A DNA stretch of 64,000 nt from Limosilactobacillus frumenti DSM 13145. GTDB taxonomy: Bacteria; Bacillota; Bacilli; Lactobacillales; Lactobacillaceae. Positions within the stretch are counted from its first letter, which is position 1; every line of letters begins with the position of its first letter. Positions 51,293 through 58,745 of this stretch are shown here, piece after piece. A model generated the notes under the pieces. That model was not told the DNA's origin, did not search any database, and worked only from the letters and a program-made list of their open reading frames with translations. Made by a program: the position numbers and the translations under genes. Location of the stretch: NCBI RefSeq assembly GCF_001436045.1, contig NZ_AZER01000004.1, positions 62,001 through 126,000 on the forward strand, in the 5' to 3' direction.

Positions 51293-52381
51293 TTACAATT
51301 CCGCTAATTTCTCGATAATTACAGTATCATTTTTGGCCTTAAATTCATCAATCAAATACGAATAAGTGTTTAGCGTTACGGTGATATTAGAGTGGCCTAA
51401 TCGCTTGCTAATTGCGTATATATCTACGCCCTTGCCTAATAAGTAAGCTACATGGACATGGCGCAATGAGTGAAAATGAAACCCTTGCTTTTCGATACCA
51501 GCCGTACTCATAATAGAGCGTAGACATTTATTCAAAGCGTTGCTTGTGGGAATCGTTCCTAAAACGTTTTGAAACACCATAACACTACTATTAGCCTTTA
51601 AGTCTGCTAAATGGTTTAGCAACGACCGGTTAACCTTAATTACCCGGTTACTGCTTGCCGTCTTAGTGGATTTAAAGGCTTTTGTTTTTTCATTCCATGA
51701 CTTATTGACTGAGATAGTGGAATGTAAGAAATCAATATTTTTCCAGGTTAGCGCCTGGACTTCTGATTTACGCATACCCGTATAAATGGCGGTTAGAATC
51801 ATGTAACGACTGGTGTTCAATGGATTCAGGCCCTTAACAACCGCCTGCTTTAGCTTCGTCAATTCATCATTGGTAAGATACTGAACTTTTACCTTTTTAT
51901 CGTGATTATAGGTAACCGTAACATTATGCGTAAAGTCCTTGCGGATAATATCATCATCAATCGCATAATTTACAGCCGTCCTGATTGCGCCGTTTAGCTT
52001 GCTAACAGACTTGTAAGCATGATCAGCACCATACCAGTTAATAAATTCCTGGTACTCAGAACGGCGAATATCACGCATTTTGGTATCTTGCCAGTATTCA
52101 CGAATGTATTTCTTCATAATGCTGTACTGATTGCGAGCGCTAAAACTTTTGGCCTTGCTTTTCTTATAAAGATCAAACCAGCGGTCAAAATAATCTACTA
52201 AAGTAATATCGTGAAGATCAGTATTAACCTTATCCAGTTCTCTTTGTAAATTGTCCGCTTCAGCCAGCGCTTGCCGTTTCAGTTTGAAACAGCCGGCGCT
52301 TTTTTGGTGACGTTTGCCGTCTTTAGTCTGGTACTCAGCGATACCGTAGTATCCGTTTTTCGCTTTCTTTGCGTAACTCAT
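51293..52381 (-). CDS. int: Tyrosine site-specific integrase
   Basis: 362 residues. N-terminal arm-binding domain (residues 1-55, YYGIAEYQTKDGKRHQKSAG), SAM-like core-binding domain (about 60-150) and catalytic domain with Arg in TGMRKSEVQ, HSLRHVH box and the nucleophile Tyr in TLNTYSYL near residue 345. Phage-type integrase of satellites and small prophages. Direction is opposite to the replication genes. No excision-repeat could be found near its 3' end. Confidence 0.95.
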   Translation of the reverse strand: MSYAKKAKNGYYGIAEYQTKDGKRHQKSAGCFKLKRQALAEADNLQRELDKVNTDLHDITLVDYFDRWFDLYKKSKAKSFSARNQYSIMKKYIREYWQDTKMRDIRRSEYQEFINWYGADHAYKSVSKLNGAIRTAVNYAIDDDIIRKDFTHNVTVTYNHDKKVKVQYLTNDELTKLKQAVVKGLNPLNTSRYMILTAIYTGMRKSEVQALTWKNIDFLHSTISVNKSWNEKTKAFKSTKTASSNRVIKVNRSLLNHLADLKANSSVMVFQNVLGTIPTSNALNKCLRSIMSTAGIEKQGFHFHSLRHVHVAYLLGKGVDIYAISKRLGHSNITVTLNTYSYLIDEFKAKNDTVIIEKLAEL

Positions 52382-52531
52382 AGATAAAACCTCTTTCCAT
52401 CACGCTTACCGGCGGGGATGAATGAGGATAGCTGATAAGGGAGCAACCCCATAGGCTTACACAGGTGGTGAGGTGGTTAAGTAGACCATCCCCTGAATTG
52501 CCCCACCGTGAGAGCCTATAAAGCTAGTTTA

Positions 52532-53395
52532 TTAACGTTTGATATGGATTTGGCCTAATTTGAGCTGGGTTTCTTTAAGAATATCAACAATCTGTTTGTA
52601 GGCTTGTTCATCCATATCTTTCCGAACATGAGTATCACCAGCATTGGTTACCATAAGCGATGAATCTGGGGAAACTGGTGTTGACTTTTGAACCAGAAAA
52701 GCATTATCAACATCGTTTAACAACTCATGTATCTTTTCTTGAATACAATTGATAGTTCCCGTAGTTGTTGTAGGAACATGACCATCTAGACTTTGAACAG
52801 CATAACCAATTTGACGCTGAATATCTTCATCTTGATCAATTCGACCAGTCTTAATCAAACGCTGAACCTCAGTTTTAAGCTGGTCAACAGAATATCCAGT
52901 AGCTTCCGCCCATTCTTGCCACCCTATTTTGTCGTTTGAGTGGCCAGACAAGTAGAATTGAGGAACATTTAACGACCAGGCCAACAGTTCCCATTCATGT
53001 TTAGAGGGCTGATAATTGCCATTCTCAATGTTCTCAATGGTTTGGGCGCTGATATGCTTTTCTTTATGATCAAATACTGATAGCTTATCGGCTTCCTGAT
53101 TGTAAGCGTCCGCTACTTGCTGAATCGACAAGTGTTTAGCATTGCGAATACTTCGTAAACGGCTACTATCTTTGCCGGGTTCATCAGAAACACCAGTAAT
53201 ATAGGAAACAGATACATTAAATATATCGGCTAATTTCTCCCAGGTGCTGAGTTTGGGTTCTCTAGAGCCTTGTTCATAACGGCTAATTGTTCCATTAGCA
53301 ACGCCTAATTCATCGGCTAGTTGCTGAATGGTCAAATGTTTTTCTTTTCTGAGTTCCGCAATTCGATTGCGGGGCTTTTTTTGTTTAGTAGACAT
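52532..53395 (-). CDS. Double-HTH repressor (Stl/CI-like)
   Basis: 287 residues from the ATG at 53395 (AAAGGGGTGCG in front). Two XRE helix-turn-helix domains in series: first at residues about 10-65 (LTIQQLADELGVANGTISRYEQG), second at about 80-145 (LSIQQVADAYNQ...SAQTIENIENG). A C-terminal region of 110 residues carries no peptidase motif, so it is not a LexA-type self-cleaving CI. Satellite repressors of the Stl kind are lifted by a helper-phage protein. It is divergent from the Cro-like gene, with three operator-like dyads between. Confidence 0.85.
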   Translation of the reverse strand: MSTKQKKPRNRIAELRKEKHLTIQQLADELGVANGTISRYEQGSREPKLSTWEKLADIFNVSVSYITGVSDEPGKDSSRLRSIRNAKHLSIQQVADAYNQEADKLSVFDHKEKHISAQTIENIENGNYQPSKHEWELLAWSLNVPQFYLSGHSNDKIGWQEWAEATGYSVDQLKTEVQRLIKTGRIDQDEDIQRQIGYAVQSLDGHVPTTTTGTINCIQEKIHELLNDVDNAFLVQKSTPVSPDSSLMVTNAGDTHVRKDMDEQAYKQIVDILKETQLKLGQIHIKR

Positions 53396-53419
53396 ATTTC
53401 GCACCCCTTTAGCAACTTC

Positions 53420-53425
53420 ATTATA
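53420..53425 (-). promoter_or_regulatory. -10 of the repressor promoter
   Basis: TATAAT on the minus strand, 25 bp before the repressor start. The matching -35 region (TTCCAA) lies in operator 1. Confidence 0.6.
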
Positions 53426-53435
53426 ACTAAAGAGT

Positions 53436-53500
53436 TTCCTTTTTGGAAGAAAATAATTGATATTTCCGTTTTGGAAGAATATAATCATTCCAGAATGGAA
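53436..53500. promoter_or_regulatory. Three 13-bp operator dyads TTCC-N5-GGAA
   Basis: TTCCTTTTTGGAA (53436-53448), TTCCGTTTTGGAA (53464-53476) and TTCCAGAATGGAA (53488-53500), centres 28 and 24 bp apart. The first covers the -35 of the leftward repressor promoter, the second the spacer of the rightward promoter, the third its start region. They are the likely binding sites of the double-HTH repressor and the Cro-like protein. Confidence 0.8.
53457..53485 (+). promoter_or_regulatory. Rightward early promoter of the satellite
   Basis: TTGATA (53457-53462), 17-bp spacer, TATAAT (53480-53485). Operator 2 is inside the spacer. Confidence 0.8.
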
Positions 53501-53520
53501 GAAAAAGGGGGGGTGATGAA

Positions 53521-53733
53521 ATGGAAATTTTTACGGTAAAGCAACAACGTAAATTATTAACAGTTAAAGGGTTGAATCATTTAACCCGTGATAATTTAGC
53601 TAAAGAAATCGGCGTTTCCTTACCAACCATGAGCAAGCTAATTAATGATTCCACACCGTTAGCGGTACAAAATTCAATTTACCAACGTGTAAATCATTGG
53701 TTAAACAACGTAGAAACCGTAACAGACGAATAA
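53521..53733 (+). CDS. Small HTH protein (Cro-like)
   Basis: 70 residues with a helix-turn-helix in LTRDNLAKEIGVSLPTMSKLIND (residues about 21-43). AAGGGGGGGTGA precedes the ATG. As the first gene of the rightward transcript opposite the repressor it has the place of Cro in phages and AlpA/Str-like activators in satellites. Which of the two roles it plays cannot be told. Confidence 0.75.
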   Translation: MEIFTVKQQRKLLTVKGLNHLTRDNLAKEIGVSLPTMSKLINDSTPLAVQNSIYQRVNHWLNNVETVTDE

Positions 53734-53747
53734 GGGGGATGGATTCA

Positions 53748-54020
53748 ATGGACGTTTCTGTAAATCTACCGCCAGAGTTGCAACAGGCCACACAAGAAAT
53801 GGTTCAGAATGCAATCGAAACGGCGGTAGCGCAAGCACTGAAGAAAAATGCTTACCGGCCTTATATGACGCAACAAGAAGCTTGTAAGTATCTTCACGTA
53901 GCGCCTAGCACCTTTAACCGATGGATTAGGAATTACAAAATTCCAGTCGTTCAGATTGAGGGCGTTAAGCGTTACAAGCGAGATAGTCTAGATCGCTTCA
54001 TGGAACAGATTGAACAATAA
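53748..54020 (+). CDS. Excisionase-like helix-turn-helix protein
   Basis: 90 residues: acidic and amphipathic helix at the start (residues 8-35), then a MerR/HTH_17-type fold, MTQQEACKYLHVAPSTFNRWIRNYKIPVVQIEGVKRYKRDSLDRFME, shown here in two halves (residues about 40-62 and 63-87). This kind of protein acts as excisionase or DNA-binding activator in integrated elements. Start chosen for AAGGGGG nine bases upstream; the frame extends further up within the previous gene. Confidence 0.75.
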   Translation: MDVSVNLPPELQQATQEMVQNAIETAVAQALKKNAYRPYMTQQEACKYLHVAPSTFNRWIRNYKIPVVQIEGVKRYKRDSLDRFMEQIEQ

Positions 54021-54044
54021 ACTAGCTTACCGGCGGGGAGTTCC

Positions 54045-54263
54045 ATGATTGATCGCAGTTTATACAAGAAATTAATCCTGAATGACATTCAAGAGAAATT
54101 AGACTATCTCAAAGAACATATTGATGATGACCTCAAGGGCCGGGAACTAACTAAGTTTGAGAAACGTACTTCCAAAATGTTCAACGACATACACGAATTG
54201 AACAGCGTTCTTTATTGGGAAGCGCTGGATAGGAACAATCAGACCGATACCCGGGAGCTTTAG
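54045..54263 (+). CDS. Hypothetical protein of the satellite
   Basis: 72 residues, strongly charged and helical (DIQEKLDYLKEHIDDDLKGRE). No family recognised. GGCGGGGAG lies four bases before the ATG, and a 15-bp sequence containing this site also occurs at 52404. The rightward unit and tight spacing make it a real gene more likely than not. Confidence 0.55.
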   Translation: MIDRSLYKKLILNDIQEKLDYLKEHIDDDLKGRELTKFEKRTSKMFNDIHELNSVLYWEALDRNNQTDTREL

Positions 54264-54398
54264 TTTGCTTGGTGTAAAAGAAAAAGGCTTATATCAAACC
54301 CGCTTTGCACACAGTAGTTTGACATAGCCCTATTACACAGCCGTTTACGGCCTATTTCTATTATACCAAGTCCTATCAATAAAAAAGGACTGAAATAA

Positions 54399-54584
54399 AT
54401 GAAGATTGAACAGATTAATTTAACAAAGAAAGACCGGCAAGGACTGCTTGCCATGCTGAATCAGTTGCCACCAACTACGGACAAGCAACAACTGTTTGCC
54501 CGCCAATTCATCAAAGACCTATGCAAGGTTAAGAATCACCCGGTAGCGACCGTATCAGCGCAACAGTTTCTTGCCTTGCTGTGA
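54399..54584 (+). CDS. Small hypothetical protein of the satellite
   Basis: 61 residues, helical (LTKKDRQGLLAMLNQLP). No family recognised. AAAGGACTG precedes the ATG, and it ends 9 bases before the primase gene, so it fits the rightward operon. The 54264-54398 gap before it contains no further ORF I trust. Confidence 0.5.
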   Translation: MKIEQINLTKKDRQGLLAMLNQLPPTTDKQQLFARQFIKDLCKVKNHPVATVSAQQFLALL

Positions 54585-54593
54585 GGTGATTCA

Positions 54594-55640
54594 ATGGATT
54601 TTCCAGAAGAGATGAAGAAAGATCGGCGCTGGGTTGCCTGGTTCTATGAGAAGAATCCAAAGCACCCTAACAGTATTCACGCCCTTAAGAAAGTTCCATA
54701 TAACTTAAATGATAATTGCCATTCAACCGCCCAAACGAACCAACCGGCAACCTGGGGAACGTTTCAACAAGCAAACGCTACCCTACAATGTGCCAATAAG
54801 CGCCCTGATTATGCTAAACAACGGCAATACGGCGGTGTTGGTTTCGTTGTTGGGGATGGATGGGCGTTATTAGATCTAGACAATATCCCCACTGTGATAG
54901 CTGATTATACATTAGGCGTACAGAATAAGATCAGTAAGATCTTGCAACTGCTTCATCATACTTATTGTGAAATCAGTCAATCAGAAGCGGGATTACACTT
55001 TGTTTTTAAAGTGAATGATTCTGTTGAGAAGTTCTCTAAACCAGAACATGACAAGGAACTTTACACTAACGCCCGTTTGATTGCTTTAACTGGTAAAATT
55101 TTGGAACGGGAAGCGCCACTAAAGATTACTACCATCAATCAAGATACCTGGAAACAGCTTAATGAGTTGGTTTATGGGCGCTATGAACCCCTTACCATCC
55201 CCTCACAATCAGTTACGCCGGTAGAGCTTTCACAGGGTGGTGAGTTGAGTGATACAGCAAAAGCAATTATCCAGGATATTAAGAATAGTTCTGATGGTGA
55301 TCGTTTTAATTGGTGGTGTAATGCTGAATTGCCTGATATTAGCGGTTCAGAAGTCGCAGATGAAAACGGAGAGCTTATTCAATATGACCCATCTAGGCAA
55401 GATATGGCCTGTTGCTGTGTTCTTGCCTATTGGGTTCGCCAATGTACCGGTAAATACGATAGTAAGCTGATTGACGAAATATTTAAGCAAACCAACCTCT
55501 ACCGCCCTAAATGGGAGCGTTCTGATGGTGGAATGACTTACGGCCAGCGAACTATCAGCAAGGCCATAGCTTACAAACAAGCGCAGCGAGAAAATCGAAT
55601 CCATAAGTATAAGGGGATGGTAATTAATGGCGCAGAGTGA
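54594..55640 (+). CDS. Primase-polymerase-like DNA primase
   Basis: 348 residues. The N-terminal half shows the archaeo-eukaryotic primase pattern: the metal-binding aspartates in GWALLDLDN (residues about 91-99) and a SQSEAGLHFVFK strand with Ser and His near residue 128. The C-terminal third (residues about 225-340) is a helical domain including DMACCCVLAYWVRQ that relates to primase C-terminal domains of phages. It overlaps the helicase gene by 14 bases, and together they correspond to Pri and Rep of satellites. Confidence 0.8.
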   Translation: MDFPEEMKKDRRWVAWFYEKNPKHPNSIHALKKVPYNLNDNCHSTAQTNQPATWGTFQQANATLQCANKRPDYAKQRQYGGVGFVVGDGWALLDLDNIPTVIADYTLGVQNKISKILQLLHHTYCEISQSEAGLHFVFKVNDSVEKFSKPEHDKELYTNARLIALTGKILEREAPLKITTINQDTWKQLNELVYGRYEPLTIPSQSVTPVELSQGGELSDTAKAIIQDIKNSSDGDRFNWWCNAELPDISGSEVADENGELIQYDPSRQDMACCCVLAYWVRQCTGKYDSKLIDEIFKQTNLYRPKWERSDGGMTYGQRTISKAIAYKQAQRENRIHKYKGMVINGAE

Positions 55641-57447
55641 GAATTTTAAAAAGGACGTTGCGAAGTTACGGAAGCTTCAAAATGAGGAAGAACAAGAACG
55701 GATTGATGAACTTAAAGATAAGTATGGTATTGGTGAAGAATGTACCAAGGAACTAACTACCATCATTTCAGAAGCCTACCACGTGAAAAATATCATTGAG
55801 TTATTCTCAAGTGATCAGCTAGAAGTTCGCTCGTTTAATCTTTCTTATGCTTTAACTACGCAACCTGTTTTTCAAGCAAAGCCTGGCTTACATGACGGTA
55901 AAAATCATTCCGATGATCGTAAAGAATATGAACACCAGCTTAATTGCTGGGTTAACATGATTAATTATTTCTTGCCTAGCTGGTTCTATTTGACAATCTC
56001 AAAGAAAACTAAAAAATACGTTATCGGCGTAGACTGGTTTAAATACATGAAGTTATTCTTCAAAAAGCGACCGTTTGAAACTTTTCCGCTTCTCCCGCAA
56101 GGTATCGAATACAAGGAAAATTTTGGTGCTTGGAAGATCTTGGAAAAGAATGAGTTAGACAAGACCTACAATAAATATCTTATCAAGATGATGGAAAAAT
56201 GGGGTTTAGCCCGTTCCAATGCTATGAACAACGGTATAGGACAAACCAGGAAACTTTCAGACGCATTAATTTTAAATCGCAGTGCTAATGAACCAGAAGA
56301 TTTATTAAATCAAAACCTGGTTGCCTTTAAAAACGGTACTTATAATTTTAAGACCGGTGAATTGCAACCACATAATAAAAGGGATTATTTATTAAATTTA
56401 CATGATTACAGCATTGATCTAGATCACCCGCACGCACCTAATACAGACAAGTTATTAAGGGACATGATGGGAAACGCTTCAACCTTTTTTAAAGAGTTTA
56501 TCGGATATTGTTATTATCCTAGCCACTCAATGTTTCAAGATTTCATCATTCTTAATGGTGATGGTGGCGAGGGGAAATCAACCCTACTGAATTACATTTC
56601 TCAAGATCTTTTTAGCAAGAAAAACTTTTCCGCCCTAGATCCGCAGACCATCGCAGACCGAAACAATCGGTTCGCCACGTCTGATTTATATGGAAAAGAA
56701 ATTAATATCGTTCCTGATATTTCAGACAAAATGTTGAAAGATGTTGCCCCACTCAAGGGGCTGGTTGGTGGTGACCCTATCAGAGCAGAAGAAAAAGGGC
56801 AACCATCGTTTAATTTCATTAGTAGAGCTAAAAATATCTGGTCTGCTAACAAGTTGCCAGCTTTGCGGTCAAGCGATGTTAACAGGGCGCTAGAAGATCG
56901 GGCGAACATTTTAAAGCTGGTCAACGGCGATACCCGTTCTAAGAACAATGACTTTTGGCAAAAGCATGACATGGACAAAGTCAGATCAGAGCGCCCACAG
57001 TTCGTTGCTGAGTGCTTGAATCTCTTTCATGAGGTTATGAAGCGCCACCAGCAAGGACTGGGACGTAGTAGCTGGACAAGGCCAGCTAGTATCAATCAAG
57101 ATACCAGCGAATGGTTTAAACACAATAACCCGGTTCAACTGTGGCTGGATAGTGTTAAGGAAGAAAACCCGCAGTTATTACAAGATGGTTATTTCATCAA
57201 AGACCAGGCGTTTGCCGATTACCGGTATTGGTGTTCTCATGAAGAACGGTCAAAACTCAACAAGGGTAATTTTGGCAAGGCGCTTTGTTCTAACCTTGGT
57301 TTTGAGAATAAAAGAGTTCATTTAGATGATGGTTCGTTCCGCTACTGTTGGGTAAACCATGGCCTCAAAAAGCAATGGGACAAAGATATTTCTGATTGGA
57401 ACAAAAAGTGCAAGGATGATTACTACAAAACTAATCTTCAAGATTGA
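55627..57447 (+). CDS. SF3 helicase, phage P4/D5 type replication initiator
   Basis: 606 residues. D5_N-type segment (residues about 200-300, ALILNRSANEPEDLLNQNLVAFKNGTYNF in pieces) precedes an SF3 ATPase with Walker A GDGGEGKST near residue 316 and the DLYGKEINIVPDIS segment near 355. A DNA-binding C-terminal part follows (residues about 510-600). AAGGGGATGG lies before the ATG. It ends directly before the iteron region, as expected of a Rep that recognises the origin next to its gene. Confidence 0.87.
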   Translation: MAQSENFKKDVAKLRKLQNEEEQERIDELKDKYGIGEECTKELTTIISEAYHVKNIIELFSSDQLEVRSFNLSYALTTQPVFQAKPGLHDGKNHSDDRKEYEHQLNCWVNMINYFLPSWFYLTISKKTKKYVIGVDWFKYMKLFFKKRPFETFPLLPQGIEYKENFGAWKILEKNELDKTYNKYLIKMMEKWGLARSNAMNNGIGQTRKLSDALILNRSANEPEDLLNQNLVAFKNGTYNFKTGELQPHNKRDYLLNLHDYSIDLDHPHAPNTDKLLRDMMGNASTFFKEFIGYCYYPSHSMFQDFIILNGDGGEGKSTLLNYISQDLFSKKNFSALDPQTIADRNNRFATSDLYGKEINIVPDISDKMLKDVAPLKGLVGGDPIRAEEKGQPSFNFISRAKNIWSANKLPALRSSDVNRALEDRANILKLVNGDTRSKNNDFWQKHDMDKVRSERPQFVAECLNLFHEVMKRHQQGLGRSSWTRPASINQDTSEWFKHNNPVQLWLDSVKEENPQLLQDGYFIKDQAFADYRYWCSHEERSKLNKGNFGKALCSNLGFENKRVHLDDGSFRYCWVNHGLKKQWDKDISDWNKKCKDDYYKTNLQD

Positions 57448-57451
57448 AAAT

Positions 57452-57690
57452 GGTACAATGTACCACTCATGTACCACGCTTGTACCATGCTAATCCCTTG
57501 GGGCTGTAAGCTACTTACCACATTTACCACTTTTCATTTATACGATTGCAATTGAGAAAAAAAAGAATGTTAGTTAATTAGTTTATATATAGGGGTAGTA
57601 GCTTTTCTATTCTGGTAAAAATGGTAAGACGATTAGAGCGAGTAAGGAAAAGCCTGGCACATTAACGGTACAACACCGGTACAATGTACC
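57452..57690. other. Candidate replication origin of the satellite (opposed iteron arrays)
   Basis: Left array: three adjoining 11-bp units TGTACCACTCA, TGTACCACGCT, TGTACCATGCT (57459-57491) preceded by the 13-bp palindrome GGTACAATGTACC (57452-57464). Right array: GGTACAACACC and a second identical copy of that palindrome (57667-57690), in the opposite orientation and also in 11-bp phase. Between them is an AT-rich region, most extreme at 57527-57595. SaPI origins have the same plan, iterons flanking an AT-rich melting region beside rep. Confidence 0.75.
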
Positions 57691-58308
57691 ATTTTCACCC
57701 CTGTGAGAGCTACTAGAGCTTTCACGGGTTGGTATTGATGATAAGACATAATGAAAGTGAGATAACAATATGAAAAGAAAGAAAGCACTTAAAGCCATCG
57801 CTAAATTGGTGGCGAGAACATCTAAAGAAACCGAATGGTTTTTTGGATTAAACCAATCTTGGATTAAATCTTCATTAAATGAGACCAATGTTTCTGAAGT
57901 ATCGCTGTTATCACTTTTAATTTTAGCTAATTTAGCCTGGTGTTGCTTATGTAGCGGCTCATCATGAACAACGGTCCTACTCAAATTAAGACCATATTTC
58001 TTCCAAGCATCTTTGCCAAGCTTGGTTATCTCATACTCGCCTCGTCTTGGTGAACGTAAATAACCCGCAATTTTTAAATCACTAAGTGCAAAGCCAGCAC
58101 GATTTTTGGCAACATTACCAGTAGATTTTGAGTTATACTCCCTATTCCTTAGTTCGTCAGGAAGGTTTAATTCGTCTACAGCTGCTGTTTTTATTGCATC
58201 AGCTGTCCACAACTGTTTATTCATGGCAAGCTTTAAGAGGATACCTAAATAAGCATCCCAAGTTGGCATACCATCAGAGCTATGTTTTAGTGTAGTATAA
58301 TCAATCAT
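57607..58308 (-). pseudogene. Mrr N-domain-like winged-helix protein, 3' end probably cut
   Basis: The frame begins MIDYTTLKHSSDGMPTWDA and has the Mrr N-terminal fold: NRAGFALSDLKIAGYLRSPRRGEYEITKLGKDAWKKYGL (residues about 69-107, in halves). After residue about 180 the sequence runs into the GTACC iteron region and reads an uncharged, hydrophobic tail that looks like no protein family. No PD-(D/E)XK nuclease domain is present. It overlaps the previous ORF by 4 bases (ATGA). I think an mrr-like gene was truncated when the satellite arrived or by later loss; a full-length intact small gene cannot be excluded. Confidence 0.6.
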
Positions 58309-58676
58309 TTCTTATCCTTATTTGCGTTGTACTTACGCCAACCAGATCTAACTAGTTCTTTAACAATGTGTGTATCTGATGTTCTAACCTTATTACCAAG
58401 GTCCGTCAAAGCCATTATCCCGTGTTGGGGATGATATATTAGTCCGGCGTGCTCCAAAGAAGTTAACGCAAAACTAAACCTTGGTTTAATTTTTAGATCA
58501 GTCCCATTCGAATTAGGCTCAAATTCTTCATGTGGTAGAAAGATATCATGTTCGCTTAAGTACGCGAGGACCTGTGCCCGTTCAACTGGCTCTTGAACTA
58601 TTTGAAGATACTTTAAGATTGCTAATTCAAGATAATCTTCCTTTTTATCACGAGGTAAGTTTTCGTATTCGAACAC
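58305..58676 (-). CDS. Mrr N-domain-like winged-helix protein
   Basis: 123 residues from GTG at 58676. Similar fold to the next gene: helix-rich start, then RFSFALTSLEHAGLIYHPQHGIMALTDLGNKV (residues about 68-100), a DNA-binding-like winged helix, and a basic tail. It alone also lacks a nuclease domain. Two such short ORFs in a row are unusual. A promoter (TTGTCT-N18-TATACT) is directly upstream, abutting the intron 3' end. Confidence 0.6.
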   Translation of the reverse strand: MFEYENLPRDKKEDYLELAILKYLQIVQEPVERAQVLAYLSEHDIFLPHEEFEPNSNGTDLKIKPRFSFALTSLEHAGLIYHPQHGIMALTDLGNKVRTSDTHIVKELVRSGWRKYNANKDKK

Positions 58677-58715
58677 TTTGAACCACTTCTTCTCATTATA
58701 TTTTACTTATTATTA

Positions 58716-58745
58716 AGTATAGTCTTAATCGATCCAGTTAGACAA
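58716..58745 (-). promoter_or_regulatory. Candidate promoter of the Mrr-N-like pair
   Basis: TTGTCT (58740-58745), 18-bp spacer, TATACT (58716-58721) on the minus strand. The -35 begins on the first base after the predicted intron 3' end. Confidence 0.5.

Larger units (their letters stand above)
51190..57740. mobile_element. Phage satellite of PICI-like organisation (boundaries approximate)
   Basis: The gene order is leftward integrase and repressor, divergent operators, rightward Cro-like and excisionase-like genes, two small ORFs, primase, SF3 helicase and a two-armed iteron origin. This matches phage-inducible chromosomal islands of Gram-positive bacteria. No capsid, tail, lysis or terminase gene is present. 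Neither end shows a clear direct repeat; the limits are set by the core lipoprotein terminators on the left and by the Mrr-like coding sequence on the right. Which gene it uses as attachment site is unknown. Confidence 0.75.

Noticed and set aside
57770-57967. Rightward 65-codon frame MKRKKALKAIAKLV with a Cys-rich hydrophobic end
   Set aside because: It lies antisense to the first Mrr-N-like ORF, resembles no family, and its composition is that of a shadow frame.
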